A DNA stretch of 64,000 nucleotides from Nonlabens sp. Ci31 (GTDB lineage: Bacteria > Bacteroidota > Bacteroidia > Flavobacteriales > Flavobacteriaceae): contig NZ_CP043633.1 of NCBI RefSeq assembly GCF_012974865.1, forward strand, positions 2,179,001-2,243,000. Reading direction: 5' to 3'. The notes beneath the pieces were generated by a model. The model searched no databases. It was not told the origin of the DNA and saw only the letters and a list, made by a program, of their open reading frames with translations. Positions 43,122 to 51,216 of this stretch are shown here, one piece after another. Within the stretch, counting starts at the first letter, position 1, and each line of letters opens with the position of its first letter. Both the position numbers and the translations under genes were made by a program.

Positions 43122-43668
43122 TTCATTAATTTAGATTTTGCTGTTAATTGCCTGCGCTCGCCCTATGCATTCCTCTTGGCGAAAAGCCTCGTCGGATGCA
43201 AGAAAGGGGTGCCAGCGAACAGTTTGGAGTTAATAATTTCAATTATAGTTTCATAATCATTTAAAACTTGTTCATTAGTAAATCTGATTTCTGAAATCCC
43301 CATGTTTTCCAAATATATTGTTCTCTCAACATCTTTTTCTTTCTGTTCTTTTTGAATATGATATCCACCATCTATTTCAAGGGATAATCTTAATCTGTGA
43401 CAATAAAAATCAAGAACATATCCAGCAAGTGGATGCTGTCTCCTGAATTTATAGCCCATTGGTTTCATCTTAAGAAATTCCCATATTTTTTGTTCTGTTT
43501 CAGTCATATGGTCACGCAGTTTTTGAGCATTTTCAAAAACTGAAGGTGTTGCGCCATCGTGCATGCCTGATATTTTTAACTTATCTTTTTTCATATCTCT
43601 AATTTAGAAAACCCTCCCTTTAGGGTTGGGGCAAGGTTTTCGGCAATCAAAATCCCAATAACCACAAG
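43003..43668. repeat. 665-bp near-identical duplication, copy B
   Basis: Partner of 40901-41565; this copy has the intact nuclease frame. Confidence 0.85.
43163..43594 (-). CDS. DUF559 (PD-(D/E)XK-like) endonuclease domain protein
   Basis: 143 aa. Contains the family core: AQKLRDHMTETEQKIWEFLK, FRRQHPLAGYVLDFYCHRLRLSLEIDGGYH (Asp, Glu-x-Asp and His of a Vsr/PD-(D/E)XK-type site around residues 62-78), and GISEIRFTNEQVL. Probably a DNA nuclease; biological role of the family unknown. Its ATG overlaps the stop of a DUF6090 N-terminal fragment, and the start of copy 7 follows its stop by 41 nt. Confidence 0.85.
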   Translation of the reverse strand: MKKDKLKISGMHDGATPSVFENAQKLRDHMTETEQKIWEFLKMKPMGYKFRRQHPLAGYVLDFYCHRLRLSLEIDGGYHIQKEQKEKDVERTIYLENMGISEIRFTNEQVLNDYETIIEIINSKLFAGTPFLHPTRLFAKRNA

Positions 43669-43779
43669 CACAATCTCCCCAATAGCATATTTAAAATACC
43701 TGCCTGTCCGGCAGGCAGGTTTTGTGGTTTTACTTTCATTGAGAAGATTTTTGCGGATGTTTCTGAAGAGTTTTATCAT
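43591..43779 (-). pseudogene. DUF6090 N-terminal fragment with in-frame palindrome insert
   Basis: 62 codons: MIKLFRNIRKNLLNESKTTK, then 7 residues PACRTGR from a 21-nt palindrome, then YFKYAIGEIVLVVIGILIA, then the tail ENLAPTLKGGFSKLEI. Copies 2 and 4 show the uninterrupted TKYFKYA sequence. Confidence 0.8.
43699..43719. repeat. 21-nt palindromic insert, copy 1
   Basis: CCTGCC...GGCAGG palindrome inserted in frame, adding PACRTGR. Confidence 0.85.
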
Positions 43780-43806
43780 AGTTATAATATTTACCGACGC
43801 TCGCCT

Positions 43807-44238
43807 TTATGCATTCCTCTCGGCCAAAAAGCCTCGTCGGATGCAACAAAGGGTGCCAGCGCTCAAATTGAAATTAACATCGTGTATTACTTTTTCATAT
43901 TCCTTTAAAACTTGATGGTTGGTAAATCTGATTTCAGAAATGCCTAACTTTTCCAAATAAATCCTTCTTTCCTTATCTTTTATCCTTTGTTCGGATTTAA
44001 GATGATAACCACCATCAATTTCAATGGACAATCTTAATTTGTGACAATAGAAATCCAAAATAAATCCTGCTATGGGATGCTGCCGCCTCACTTTGAAACC
44101 CAATGGTTTGGTTTTCAAATATTCCCATAATTTCAATTCAGCTTCCGTCATTGAATCTCTCAATTTGGCAGCGTTCCTAAAAACCGATGGTGTGGCTCCA
44201 TCGTGCATTCCGGATATTATCAACTTATCTTTTTTCAT
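43807..44238 (-). CDS. DUF559 endonuclease-like protein, divergent copy
   Basis: 143 aa, same length and layout as the copy at 43163 but clearly diverged (KLRDSMTEAELKLWEYLKTKP, RRQHPIAGFILDFYCHKLRLSIEIDGGYH). Catalytic Asp, EID and His conserved. ATG overlaps the stop of another DUF6090 fragment; its stop lies 27 nt before the next fragment's ATG. The tail is FLAERNA, as in the other copies. Confidence 0.85.
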   Translation of the reverse strand: MKKDKLIISGMHDGATPSVFRNAAKLRDSMTEAELKLWEYLKTKPLGFKVRRQHPIAGFILDFYCHKLRLSIEIDGGYHLKSEQRIKDKERRIYLEKLGISEIRFTNHQVLKEYEKVIHDVNFNLSAGTLCCIRRGFLAERNA

Positions 44239-44342
44239 ATCTCTAATTTAGAAAACCCTCCCTTTAGGGTTGGGGCAAGGTTTTCGGCAATCAAAATCCC
44301 TATAACCACAAGCACAATCTCCCCAATAGCATATTTAAAATA

Positions 44343-44363
44343 CCTGCCTGTCCGGCAGGCAGG
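44343..44363. repeat. 21-nt palindromic insert, copy 2
   Basis: Same CCTGCC...GGCAGG type and same position as copy 1. Confidence 0.85.
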
Positions 44364-44403
44364 TTTTGTAGTTTTGCCTTCATAGAGAAGATTTTTGCGG
44401 ATG

Positions 44404-44424
44404 CCTGCCTGCCGGCGAGGCAGG
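44404..44424. repeat. 21-nt palindromic insert, copy 3
   Basis: Variant with a central GCCGGCGAG; inserted after the codons for MIKLFRN. Confidence 0.85.
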
Positions 44425-44440
44425 TTTCTGAAGAGTTTAA

Positions 44441-45181
44441 TCATTGTTCAGTTTCCTTTAAAATACTATCGATAATGGTTTCTAATTCTACGAGCTTGTT
44501 TTTATTGTAGAGTACTCTATATATAAAATCGTCAGTAATGTTTTCAAATTCAATATCCTCAAAAATTTTCAGTTTATCTATCGCTAAAATGGTTTTGTTT
44601 TCCCATTGTAGTTCACCATAAGCGTCCATATCTTTTAAGGAATAATGTTTTGATAAATAAGGAAATACTCGGTCATCAAGATTAATCATTACGCGTTTTG
44701 AATTATCGGTTAAGGCTTTCATGGTGCGTCCCCATTCATATATTAAATTTACCAAATCCTTATTTTGAATTAACTCTAAACGTCCTGATTGGATAAGTCC
44801 GGAAATTGTATTCTCGGATGGTCTGAAAATTGGAGGGTCAAATGCATAAAATAGTAAACTATCGCTATTTGCTTTCCTAGTGAATTCTTCGTCTTTACCA
44901 ATAAGATTCATTATGCTTTTAAGGGTATGTATGCAGGTCTCGGATTGTGTAATACTTGTTGTTATGAGCTTTTTATTTTGTAAATATTCGTTATGTAAGC
45001 TTTTTACAATGCCTTTTTCTTCAATTTTTAAGATGCGTTCTTGATTCCATGTGTTAATTTGTAGAGCAATCAAAATCCCAATGACTACAAGAAATATTTC
45101 GCCAATAGCGTAAAGTAGGTATTTGGAAGCTTTGTTCTCTTTAATCATATTTTGGCGAATTTTTCGGAAGAATTTAATCAT
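44441..45181 (-). CDS. DUF6090 family membrane protein (array copy 8)
   Basis: 246 aa. The first 43 residues (MIKFFRKIRQNMIKENKASK...) are identical to copy 9; after INTWNQERI the two diverge. Helical extracytoplasmic domain ending ETIIDSILKETEQ. Overlaps copy 9 by 8 nt and the next fragment by 4 nt. Confidence 0.88.
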   Translation of the reverse strand: MIKFFRKIRQNMIKENKASKYLLYAIGEIFLVVIGILIALQINTWNQERILKIEEKGIVKSLHNEYLQNKKLITTSITQSETCIHTLKSIMNLIGKDEEFTRKANSDSLLFYAFDPPIFRPSENTISGLIQSGRLELIQNKDLVNLIYEWGRTMKALTDNSKRVMINLDDRVFPYLSKHYSLKDMDAYGELQWENKTILAIDKLKIFEDIEFENITDDFIYRVLYNKNKLVELETIIDSILKETEQ

Positions 45182-45953
45182 TTTTTGTTAGTCTTTCGTT
45201 TTTATTAGCTTTTTCCAAAAGACCAATAAAATCTAAAGTCTCCTCTTTTACTTTTTTTAGATAGTTAATGGAATGATCATTTATCCAATAATGAATTGCG
45301 GCATTTCGAGTGTATATGGCTTGTTCTTCTCTTAATTCTTTAGCTTGCATTTCAATAGATGCATCAGGAAAAAGAAATGAAGTCTTGTTAGAATCGAATC
45401 TCAGAGCATCTGTATCGGTAAAAAGCGCTGCATCAATAGGTATAGCCCAATCACTATCTATTTTAAAGGTCCATTTCATAAATTCGTAATTCTTATAATG
45501 ACTTACAATTTGGTCTCTTAATTCGGTGTTCTTAATAACACTTAAATTTCCGGTATTAGATAGATCTTCAAATGTTGAAGTGGAAGGAATAACGGTTGGA
45601 TAAAGTGTACCAAATATCAAATAGTTATTTGCGCTTTTAACCAATAGTGAATCACTACAGTTTTTGTCTTTGAAGGCGTTGCTTAAATTGACTATTATAG
45701 TATTGTTGTTTTGAAGGCGTTCTATTTCATTTGTAAAAGTGACGAGATCTTCTTTGTTTTCTTGAATTAATCTTTTGAGATATGAATTTTTCTGATGGTT
45801 CATTTTTCTATTCTCATTCCAATTGTTAATTTGTAGAGCAATCAAAATCCCAATGACTACAAGAAATATTTCGCCAATAGCGTAAAGTAGGTATTTGGAA
45901 GCTTTGTTCTCTTTAATCATATTTTGGCGGATTTTCCTAAAGAATTTTATCAT
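45174..45953 (-). CDS. DUF6090 family membrane protein (array copy 9)
   Basis: 259 aa. N-terminus identical to copy 8 at protein level and nearly so at DNA level for more than 100 bp. Extracytoplasmic part starts NENRKMNHQKNSYLKRLIQE. Preceded by the 3' part of the IS-interrupted copy by 14 nt. Confidence 0.88.
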   Translation of the reverse strand: MIKFFRKIRQNMIKENKASKYLLYAIGEIFLVVIGILIALQINNWNENRKMNHQKNSYLKRLIQENKEDLVTFTNEIERLQNNNTIIVNLSNAFKDKNCSDSLLVKSANNYLIFGTLYPTVIPSTSTFEDLSNTGNLSVIKNTELRDQIVSHYKNYEFMKWTFKIDSDWAIPIDAALFTDTDALRFDSNKTSFLFPDASIEMQAKELREEQAIYTRNAAIHYWINDHSINYLKKVKEETLDFIGLLEKANKNERLTKND

Positions 45954-46320
45954 GGATTAGTTTATATTTATTGTAATTCTTTACGTCTTTCTTCAATCTT
46001 GCTAATGAAATCTGTAGCAGATGCTTCATATTCTTTTAGTCTTTTCAAATAATTTCTGCCTATAAAAATTTTAAAGTTGGCGGCTCTGTTTTTATAGATT
46101 TGGTCGTTAAGGAAATAGGCAATCGCTTCAGGATTATAATTGCCTAAAGAATAATCTGAATACCAAGAGAATTGCTCATAATATTTTAAATTGGAGTATG
46201 TCTCTTTGATGAGAAGATCACGAAATGTGGTCAATCCGTTTCCTTGCGTAATGTAAAATTGAATGATGTCTTGTGAAAATTCGTTTCCTTTGATAGACTC
46301 GTTATTTTCATATTTTTTTA

Positions 46321-47279
46321 TTGAGTTACACACTTAGCATCTGTTTTATATCTTTATGCTAAATTGGTTTAGCTATTACCATTCTTTCTATTGTTTTATG
46401 GAATATGCTCTGTTTGGATTGAGATCGATTAATTCTAAAACAGAATTCGTCAAAGTAGCTTTGCACATGCCATTTACTAACATGGGTAGGTATTGCTCTC
46501 AACCAAGATTTTAACTGCATAATTACAACATGTAGTTCTTTAAAATTACTTCCGTTATTACTTAGCTTCTGCTCTATATCATAATTCTTTTTAAGTGGAG
46601 CATAACCTCTCCATTTATCGGTAACTATTTTTGCAGAGGGATCTATATGTTCTTCAAATATTGGAGTTAGTGATTTAGCTGAGTAATCATCTATAGACTT
46701 CACATAAACTCTTTTGATTTTATGTTCGGCGCTCAGTTCTACCGCTATCACTGCTTTTTTCTTTTTTGAATCGTAACTTCTACCTTGCTTGCCTTGTTCT
46801 TTTCCCCCTACGGTAAATTCATCTACATGAACTATTTCGGTTAGAGGATATTTTTGACTGCTTTTCATTGACTTTCTAACTTTCTGCATGAAATACCAAG
46901 CGGTACCTTGACGGATATCAAATCGCTTTCCCATTTGAACACTGGAAACACTCTTGGTACTAGTACTCATTTCAAACACAACGCAGAATGCCTTTTGCAA
47001 ACCAAATTTAACCTTATGAAACAAGGTGTTTGCAGTGGCGCTTTCAACGTGATTGCAACTGTAACAGTGATATCTATAACCAGATTTTTCACAGCCCTTA
47101 GTGTGACCACATTTTGTACATGTAAAACCATCCTGCCATTTTATTTTTGCTAAATATGCTTTACAAGTATCATCATCTGGCAGTTCTTTCACAAAACTCA
47201 GTATATTTTGACCTTTAAATACTTCCATAACCCGTGTTATTAATGATAACAAGATACGGAAACTATATGACTAACTCAA
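46321..47279 (-). mobile_element. IS1595-family insertion sequence
   Basis: 959 bp, bounded by TTGAGTTA at one end and TAACTCAA at the other (imperfect terminal inverted repeats extending further) and flanked by the direct repeat TTTTTTTA at 46313-46320 and 47280-47287, an 8-bp target duplication as usual for IS1595. One transposase gene, apparently complete. Confidence 0.88.
46359..47252 (-). CDS. IS1595-family (ISXO2-like) transposase
   Basis: 297 aa (start may be the Met nine codons in, MEVFKGQ). N-terminal zinc ribbon CTKCGHTKGC...YHCYSC near 45-70 and an ISXO2-like DDE domain with VHVDEFTVGGKE near 140 and IVTDKWRGY near 210. Catalyses cut-and-paste or copy transposition of the element that contains it. 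No frameshift seen, so possibly still active. Confidence 0.92.
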   Translation of the reverse strand: MLSLITRVMEVFKGQNILSFVKELPDDDTCKAYLAKIKWQDGFTCTKCGHTKGCEKSGYRYHCYSCNHVESATANTLFHKVKFGLQKAFCVVFEMSTSTKSVSSVQMGKRFDIRQGTAWYFMQKVRKSMKSSQKYPLTEIVHVDEFTVGGKEQGKQGRSYDSKKKKAVIAVELSAEHKIKRVYVKSIDDYSAKSLTPIFEEHIDPSAKIVTDKWRGYAPLKKNYDIEQKLSNNGSNFKELHVVIMQLKSWLRAIPTHVSKWHVQSYFDEFCFRINRSQSKQSIFHKTIERMVIAKPI

Positions 47280-47696
47280 TTTTTTTAATAATTCAAACCC
47301 ATTATCTTGCTTTTCAAAAGGCTCATACATATTGATATTGCTTTTGCAAGGGATGCACTGCAAATAATTGGTTTCGTTTATAGAGTCTAAAAAGGAGGTC
47401 GAATAGTTTTTAGTCAATATGTTTGTAAGTGTGCTGTCCAAGGTTTCAAAAAATTCAATGGGTACTTTTATGTTTTTAAGATCAGTTTTAAGATTTTGCG
47501 CCACTGTGGTATAAATGGCATCGAGTTGCTTTTTTTGCTTTTGGTTTTCATTCCAATTGTTAATCTGTAATGCAATAAGAATCCCAACAACCACGAGAAT
47601 AATCTCACCAATGGCATATTTGAAGTACTTAGCAGTTTTATTCTGTTCCATGAGGTGGTATCTCATTTTTCTAAAGATTTTTATCATATCAATAAT

Positions 47697-48455
47697 TTAT
47701 AAACAAAAGGGTTCTATTTTTTGAATTAAAGTTTGTGCTCTTTCCTTTATGTTTTCAATTAACTGTTTCTCGCGATCACAAGTTATGATGGCTAAATTCA
47801 TTTGGTTTTTAAATTCAATGAAAATGGGATGATTAGAATCTTTCTGCCACTCTACACTTTTTAATAGTGACTGTAACTCTTTGCTATAGACATTTTTATA
47901 GAAAGGTACTTCTTGAATTCCAAAGTCTGTGTTATTGCTATATTCTGACACTCTTGTTAAGACGTTAACGTTCGCTTCAATAATTTGTAAAGAGTTGTCT
48001 AATTCAGAATAGTAATTCAAAATCGAGTTTTTCAACTCTTGATTTTTGAGATCTTCTAATTTTCCAGAGGATGTAATATCAATTATGGCAGCTTTGGAAG
48101 GAATAAAGCGATATGATCTTACCGCAGCTAAATAATCTTCAAGCAATACCGATTTATCTTCTTGGATTTTTAAAAGATTAATTAAAAATCGATCTATCAC
48201 TACTATTCTTTTTTCAAGCGATACTTTAGATTTTTCAAGATTTAAAAGATCATTAGAAAGGTCTTCATTTATCTTACAGTAATAAGTACGTTCTTGTTGT
48301 TTCAGTTTTCTGTTTTCATTCCAGTTGTTGATGGAGAGTGCAATCAATATCCCAATAACCACAAGTACTATTTCCCCAATGGCATAGAGCATATACTTAG
48401 GAAATCGCTTTCGCGAAAGCGAACTCAAACGTAATTTTCTGAAAAAATTAATCAT
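47697..48455 (-). CDS. DUF6090 family membrane protein (array copy 11, first gene)
   Basis: 252 aa. MINFFRKLRLSSLSRKRFPKYMLYAIGEIVLV...: the cytoplasmic segment SLSRKRFPKY matches copy 3 and is coded by a dispersed palindrome at 48406-48421. One membrane helix (about 22-42), SINNWN, then a charged helical domain. Head gene of the array; no clear -7 box found upstream. Confidence 0.88.
   Translation of the reverse strand: MINFFRKLRLSSLSRKRFPKYMLYAIGEIVLVVIGILIALSINNWNENRKLKQQERTYYCKINEDLSNDLLNLEKSKVSLEKRIVVIDRFLINLLKIQEDKSVLLEDYLAAVRSYRFIPSKAAIIDITSSGKLEDLKNQELKNSILNYYSELDNSLQIIEANVNVLTRVSEYSNNTDFGIQEVPFYKNVYSKELQSLLKSVEWQKDSNHPIFIEFKNQMNLAIITCDREKQLIENIKERAQTLIQKIEPFCL
48406..48421. repeat. 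Dispersed palindrome inside a DUF6090 gene
   Basis: CGCTTTCGCGAAAGCG, same codon phase and position as at 39454. Confidence 0.9.
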
Positions 48456-48533
48456 TCAATTAGATACTTAAAAGGTTACTCATAAATCAGCCATATTTAA
48501 TCTGTTATGGTTGAACTTAGGAGGTATTCATAA

Positions 48534-49070
48534 TTACTCTACCAAAATAAAAGAAGGAGGAGGCGGCGAATCTATAGACCATGTCCCTTGCCAGTTTTTA
48601 TAAAGCCACACCTCGTTTTCCTTGACAAATATGGCAGTGTACAAAACTTCACCAACATACGTTCCTTCTGAAAACGCTTGTAGTCTTCCATTAATAATTC
48701 CAACATTGCCATAGACTTTTATGATTTGGTCAAAGAATTTGAAATCCAATATTTCAAGCATTTCAAGACGCTTTTTATCTGCCAATAATTGTGCTGTGTT
48801 TTGAACAATGCCATCGGCATTTATGGTATAAAAATCATCGGAAACGCCTGTTTTGAAAAATTCGTCAGCGTTTGTTAAAGTTACATTTGGCCACAAGTTC
48901 TTAAAGGCCACTTCAAGTTCTTTCTTTGAGGTTTCAGAATCATTTGTTTGCGAATATTCAGTAACGTCCTTGTCATCCGAGTTTTTGTCAGCTGTAGTTT
49001 GATTGTTGCAGCCTATGGTCAGAAATCCGGCAATTGTGATTGTTAGAAGACTTTTTGAAATTTGTTTCAT
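48534..49070 (-). CDS. NTF2-like lipoprotein
   Basis: 178 aa. Lipoprotein signal with Cys near residue 21 (FLTIGCNNQ). NTF2/SnoaL-like fold (LEVAFKNLWPNVTLTNADEFFKT ... NVGIINGRLQAFS ... WLYKNWQGTW) ending in SPPPPSF. Close paralogue of the gene at 59535 (shared LEILDFKFFDQ, GIINGR, WQGTW, SPPPPSF). Enzymatic role unknown; not obviously catalytic. Confidence 0.8.
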   Translation of the reverse strand: MKQISKSLLTITIAGFLTIGCNNQTTADKNSDDKDVTEYSQTNDSETSKKELEVAFKNLWPNVTLTNADEFFKTGVSDDFYTINADGIVQNTAQLLADKKRLEMLEILDFKFFDQIIKVYGNVGIINGRLQAFSEGTYVGEVLYTAIFVKENEVWLYKNWQGTWSIDSPPPPSFILVE

Positions 49071-49162
49071 TTTGGTTGGTTTTAGTTTCGTGAAATTACG
49101 TGGTGAGTTATTTGTATTTATTTAGAATTATTGATGCATTTAAAGTGAATTTTTATCAGTAA

Positions 49163-51139
49163 TTAATTATCCATATTCTTAAAACTAGCCACATAAAAAT
49201 TAGGATCAATAGTCAATTCTTTTTTGGTGTCTTTTGTGTACTCTTCTGTCCAATTGGTTGTCGGATAAATCCATTGCTCTTGGTTATCGAGTTTTACTTT
49301 TAGCGGCATATCAAATCCATGAACAGTATTTATCCAGCGATATGAAACCACGTTATCTTTAAAGTAATACTCTAAAGTTGGTATTTCAGTAGTGCGTAAG
49401 TATTGATTGAAAAATGCTGTTAAGTCTAAACCAGACTGTTGCGAAATATAATTTTCAACTTCTGATGTAGTTACGGTTTTATGATAAAATTCTGTATTTA
49501 AACCGGTTAGAATGCCTCGCCATTTTTCATCATCATCAATGACTTGCCTCAAGGTATTTAAAAAGGTAGCACTTTTAATGTATAGATCATTTGTGTAATC
49601 TGTATCATTAACGTCGTAGTCACCAATAATTGGCGTGTCGTTTCTAATACGTTGGGATATTCCTTTTATATATTCTTCTCCTGCTTTTTTCCCATAATGA
49701 TACTCCACATACAAGGCTTCAGAGTAGGTTGTGAATCCTTCATGCACCCACATGTCTGCCATGTCTTTGTACGTAATATTATTAGCAAACCATTCATGAC
49801 CAGATTCGTGGATGATCAGATAATCGAATTTTAAACCCCAACCTGAACCTGAAGAATCCGAACCATCACGCGGACTTCCATTTTGGTATCCCCAGTATCC
49901 TATAGAACTTTGATGCTCCATGCCAACACCTTCTACTAGTTTATAACCATCTTCATAAAATGGATAGGGTCCAAACCAATGTTCAAAGGCTTCTAGCATC
50001 AAATGCGCCTGTTTGAATTGTACTTTGGCTTTTTCCAAATTTTCTGGTAATACATAATAATCACATTCAAGTGCGCCGTTCTTACCCTTGTAGGTATCAG
50101 AAAAGTGGACATAATCTGCCACGTTTAGACTAACGCCATAGTTGTTGATTGGGTTTACTACCGTCCATTCATAAGTTGTTTTTCCATTTTTATTTTTTTC
50201 TGTTGCAGTTAGTCTTCCATTGGCAACAGCCATTAAATCTTTAGGAACAGTTATACGAATCGTCATACCATTATCTGGTTCATCATACATGTGATCTTTA
50301 TTTGGCCACCAAAGACTGGCACCTTCTCCTTGACAGGACGTATAAACCAATGGCTTCCCGTTTGCGTCTTGCTTCCACGTAAAACCACCATCCCAAGGTG
50401 GTCTTGGTGCTTCTTTTGGGTTGCCTTCATAGAAAACCTCAATTTCTTTTGAAGATCCTATTACCTGATTTTCATTTAATTGAATGAAATAAGCATTCCC
50501 TTCTTGCCTAAAAGTTAAAGGTGTTCCAGATTGCTGAACTTTAGTGATTTTTAAAGGAGGTTGCAAATCAATTTGCATGATATTTTTAGGTTCTATTACG
50601 GTATATGTTATAGTATTAGATCCTTTAATGTGTTTATTTTCAATATCTAATTCAAAATCCAGTGTATAGTGCGTTAAATCCCACCAGGCTCTTTCTGGAG
50701 TAATTGCACCTCTTAATGTATCTTGTTTTGTGTATATTTTTTCAGCTTCAGCTTTCATCTTCATATCCCGTTCTATAGGATTCCGACTGAAGGATAAAGC
50801 ACTTAATTGACGTGTTTTGTTGTAAACAAAACCTTCATAGTTAGCTGTTTTATCATCCTTTTTTAATTTGAAATTGTACGTAGCATTAGCATGCGTTATT
50901 TCAAATAAAAGTGAATCGTTCTTTATCAACACTTGATCGATAGGAGCATTTATCTTATTGATCCAATTGCCCCACTTCCAACTGAAAGTTCCAGAATAAT
51001 TGTTACTGTTTTGGTCAATGCTGACTTCTAAACTACTATTCTTGCTTTTGATTTCATACCATTTTCCGGTTATATTTTGCCCAAATAGTGAGTAAATAGA
51101 TAATTGAAGAGTTATTAAAAGTATAATTTCTTTTTTCAT
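49163..51139 (-). CDS. Secreted M1 family zinc aminopeptidase
   Basis: 658 aa with signal peptide to LFGQ. A ~110-residue N-terminal beta domain precedes the M1 region. Zinc site IIHESGHEWFANN (HExxH) with the third ligand Glu in MWVHEGFTTYSE 18 residues later, and YLVEGVGMEHQSS supplying the GxMEN-like exopeptidase motif (here GMEHQS). C-terminal ARM-like region is shorter than in mammalian APN. Removes N-terminal residues from peptides in the periplasm or at the surface. Starts a minus-strand block of secreted hydrolases. Confidence 0.92.
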   Translation of the reverse strand: MKKEIILLITLQLSIYSLFGQNITGKWYEIKSKNSSLEVSIDQNSNNYSGTFSWKWGNWINKINAPIDQVLIKNDSLLFEITHANATYNFKLKKDDKTANYEGFVYNKTRQLSALSFSRNPIERDMKMKAEAEKIYTKQDTLRGAITPERAWWDLTHYTLDFELDIENKHIKGSNTITYTVIEPKNIMQIDLQPPLKITKVQQSGTPLTFRQEGNAYFIQLNENQVIGSSKEIEVFYEGNPKEAPRPPWDGGFTWKQDANGKPLVYTSCQGEGASLWWPNKDHMYDEPDNGMTIRITVPKDLMAVANGRLTATEKNKNGKTTYEWTVVNPINNYGVSLNVADYVHFSDTYKGKNGALECDYYVLPENLEKAKVQFKQAHLMLEAFEHWFGPYPFYEDGYKLVEGVGMEHQSSIGYWGYQNGSPRDGSDSSGSGWGLKFDYLIIHESGHEWFANNITYKDMADMWVHEGFTTYSEALYVEYHYGKKAGEEYIKGISQRIRNDTPIIGDYDVNDTDYTNDLYIKSATFLNTLRQVIDDDEKWRGILTGLNTEFYHKTVTTSEVENYISQQSGLDLTAFFNQYLRTTEIPTLEYYFKDNVVSYRWINTVHGFDMPLKVKLDNQEQWIYPTTNWTEEYTKDTKKELTIDPNFYVASFKNMDN

Positions 51140-51216
51140 TTTGAATGATTTTTTTTTGTGTTAATGAGGTACAACGTTTTATGTTTTATGCACGATGTTG
51201 TACGCTAATTTTATTT

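Larger units (their letters stand above)
44235..44444 (-). pseudogene. DUF6090 N-terminal fragment with two palindrome inserts
   Basis: 69 codons. Compared with intact copies it has two 21-nt inserts: one inside RN/IRKNLL giving LPRRQAG, and one before YFKYA giving PACRTGR. After GILIA it changes to ENLAPTLKGGFSKLEI and stops over the nuclease ATG. Its ATG overlaps the stop of copy 8 by 4 nt. Confidence 0.8.
45968..47687 (-). pseudogene. DUF6090 family gene interrupted by an IS1595-type element (array copy 10)
   Basis: 5' part 47280-47687 (MIKIFRKMRYHLMEQNK ... GFELLKK) and 3' part 45968-46320 (KYENNESIKGNEF ... EERRKELQ). Removing the IS and one 8-bp target duplicate joins the frame exactly as FELLKKYENNE. 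The protein would have been about 250 aa and is most similar to copy 3 in its C-terminal domain. Confidence 0.88.

Noticed and set aside
36946..48455. Programmed stop-codon recoding as a general explanation for the broken genes
   Set aside because: The lesions are of different kinds (TAG, TGA, frameshifts, IS); no common signal was seen around the stops, so ordinary mutation or sequence error is simpler.
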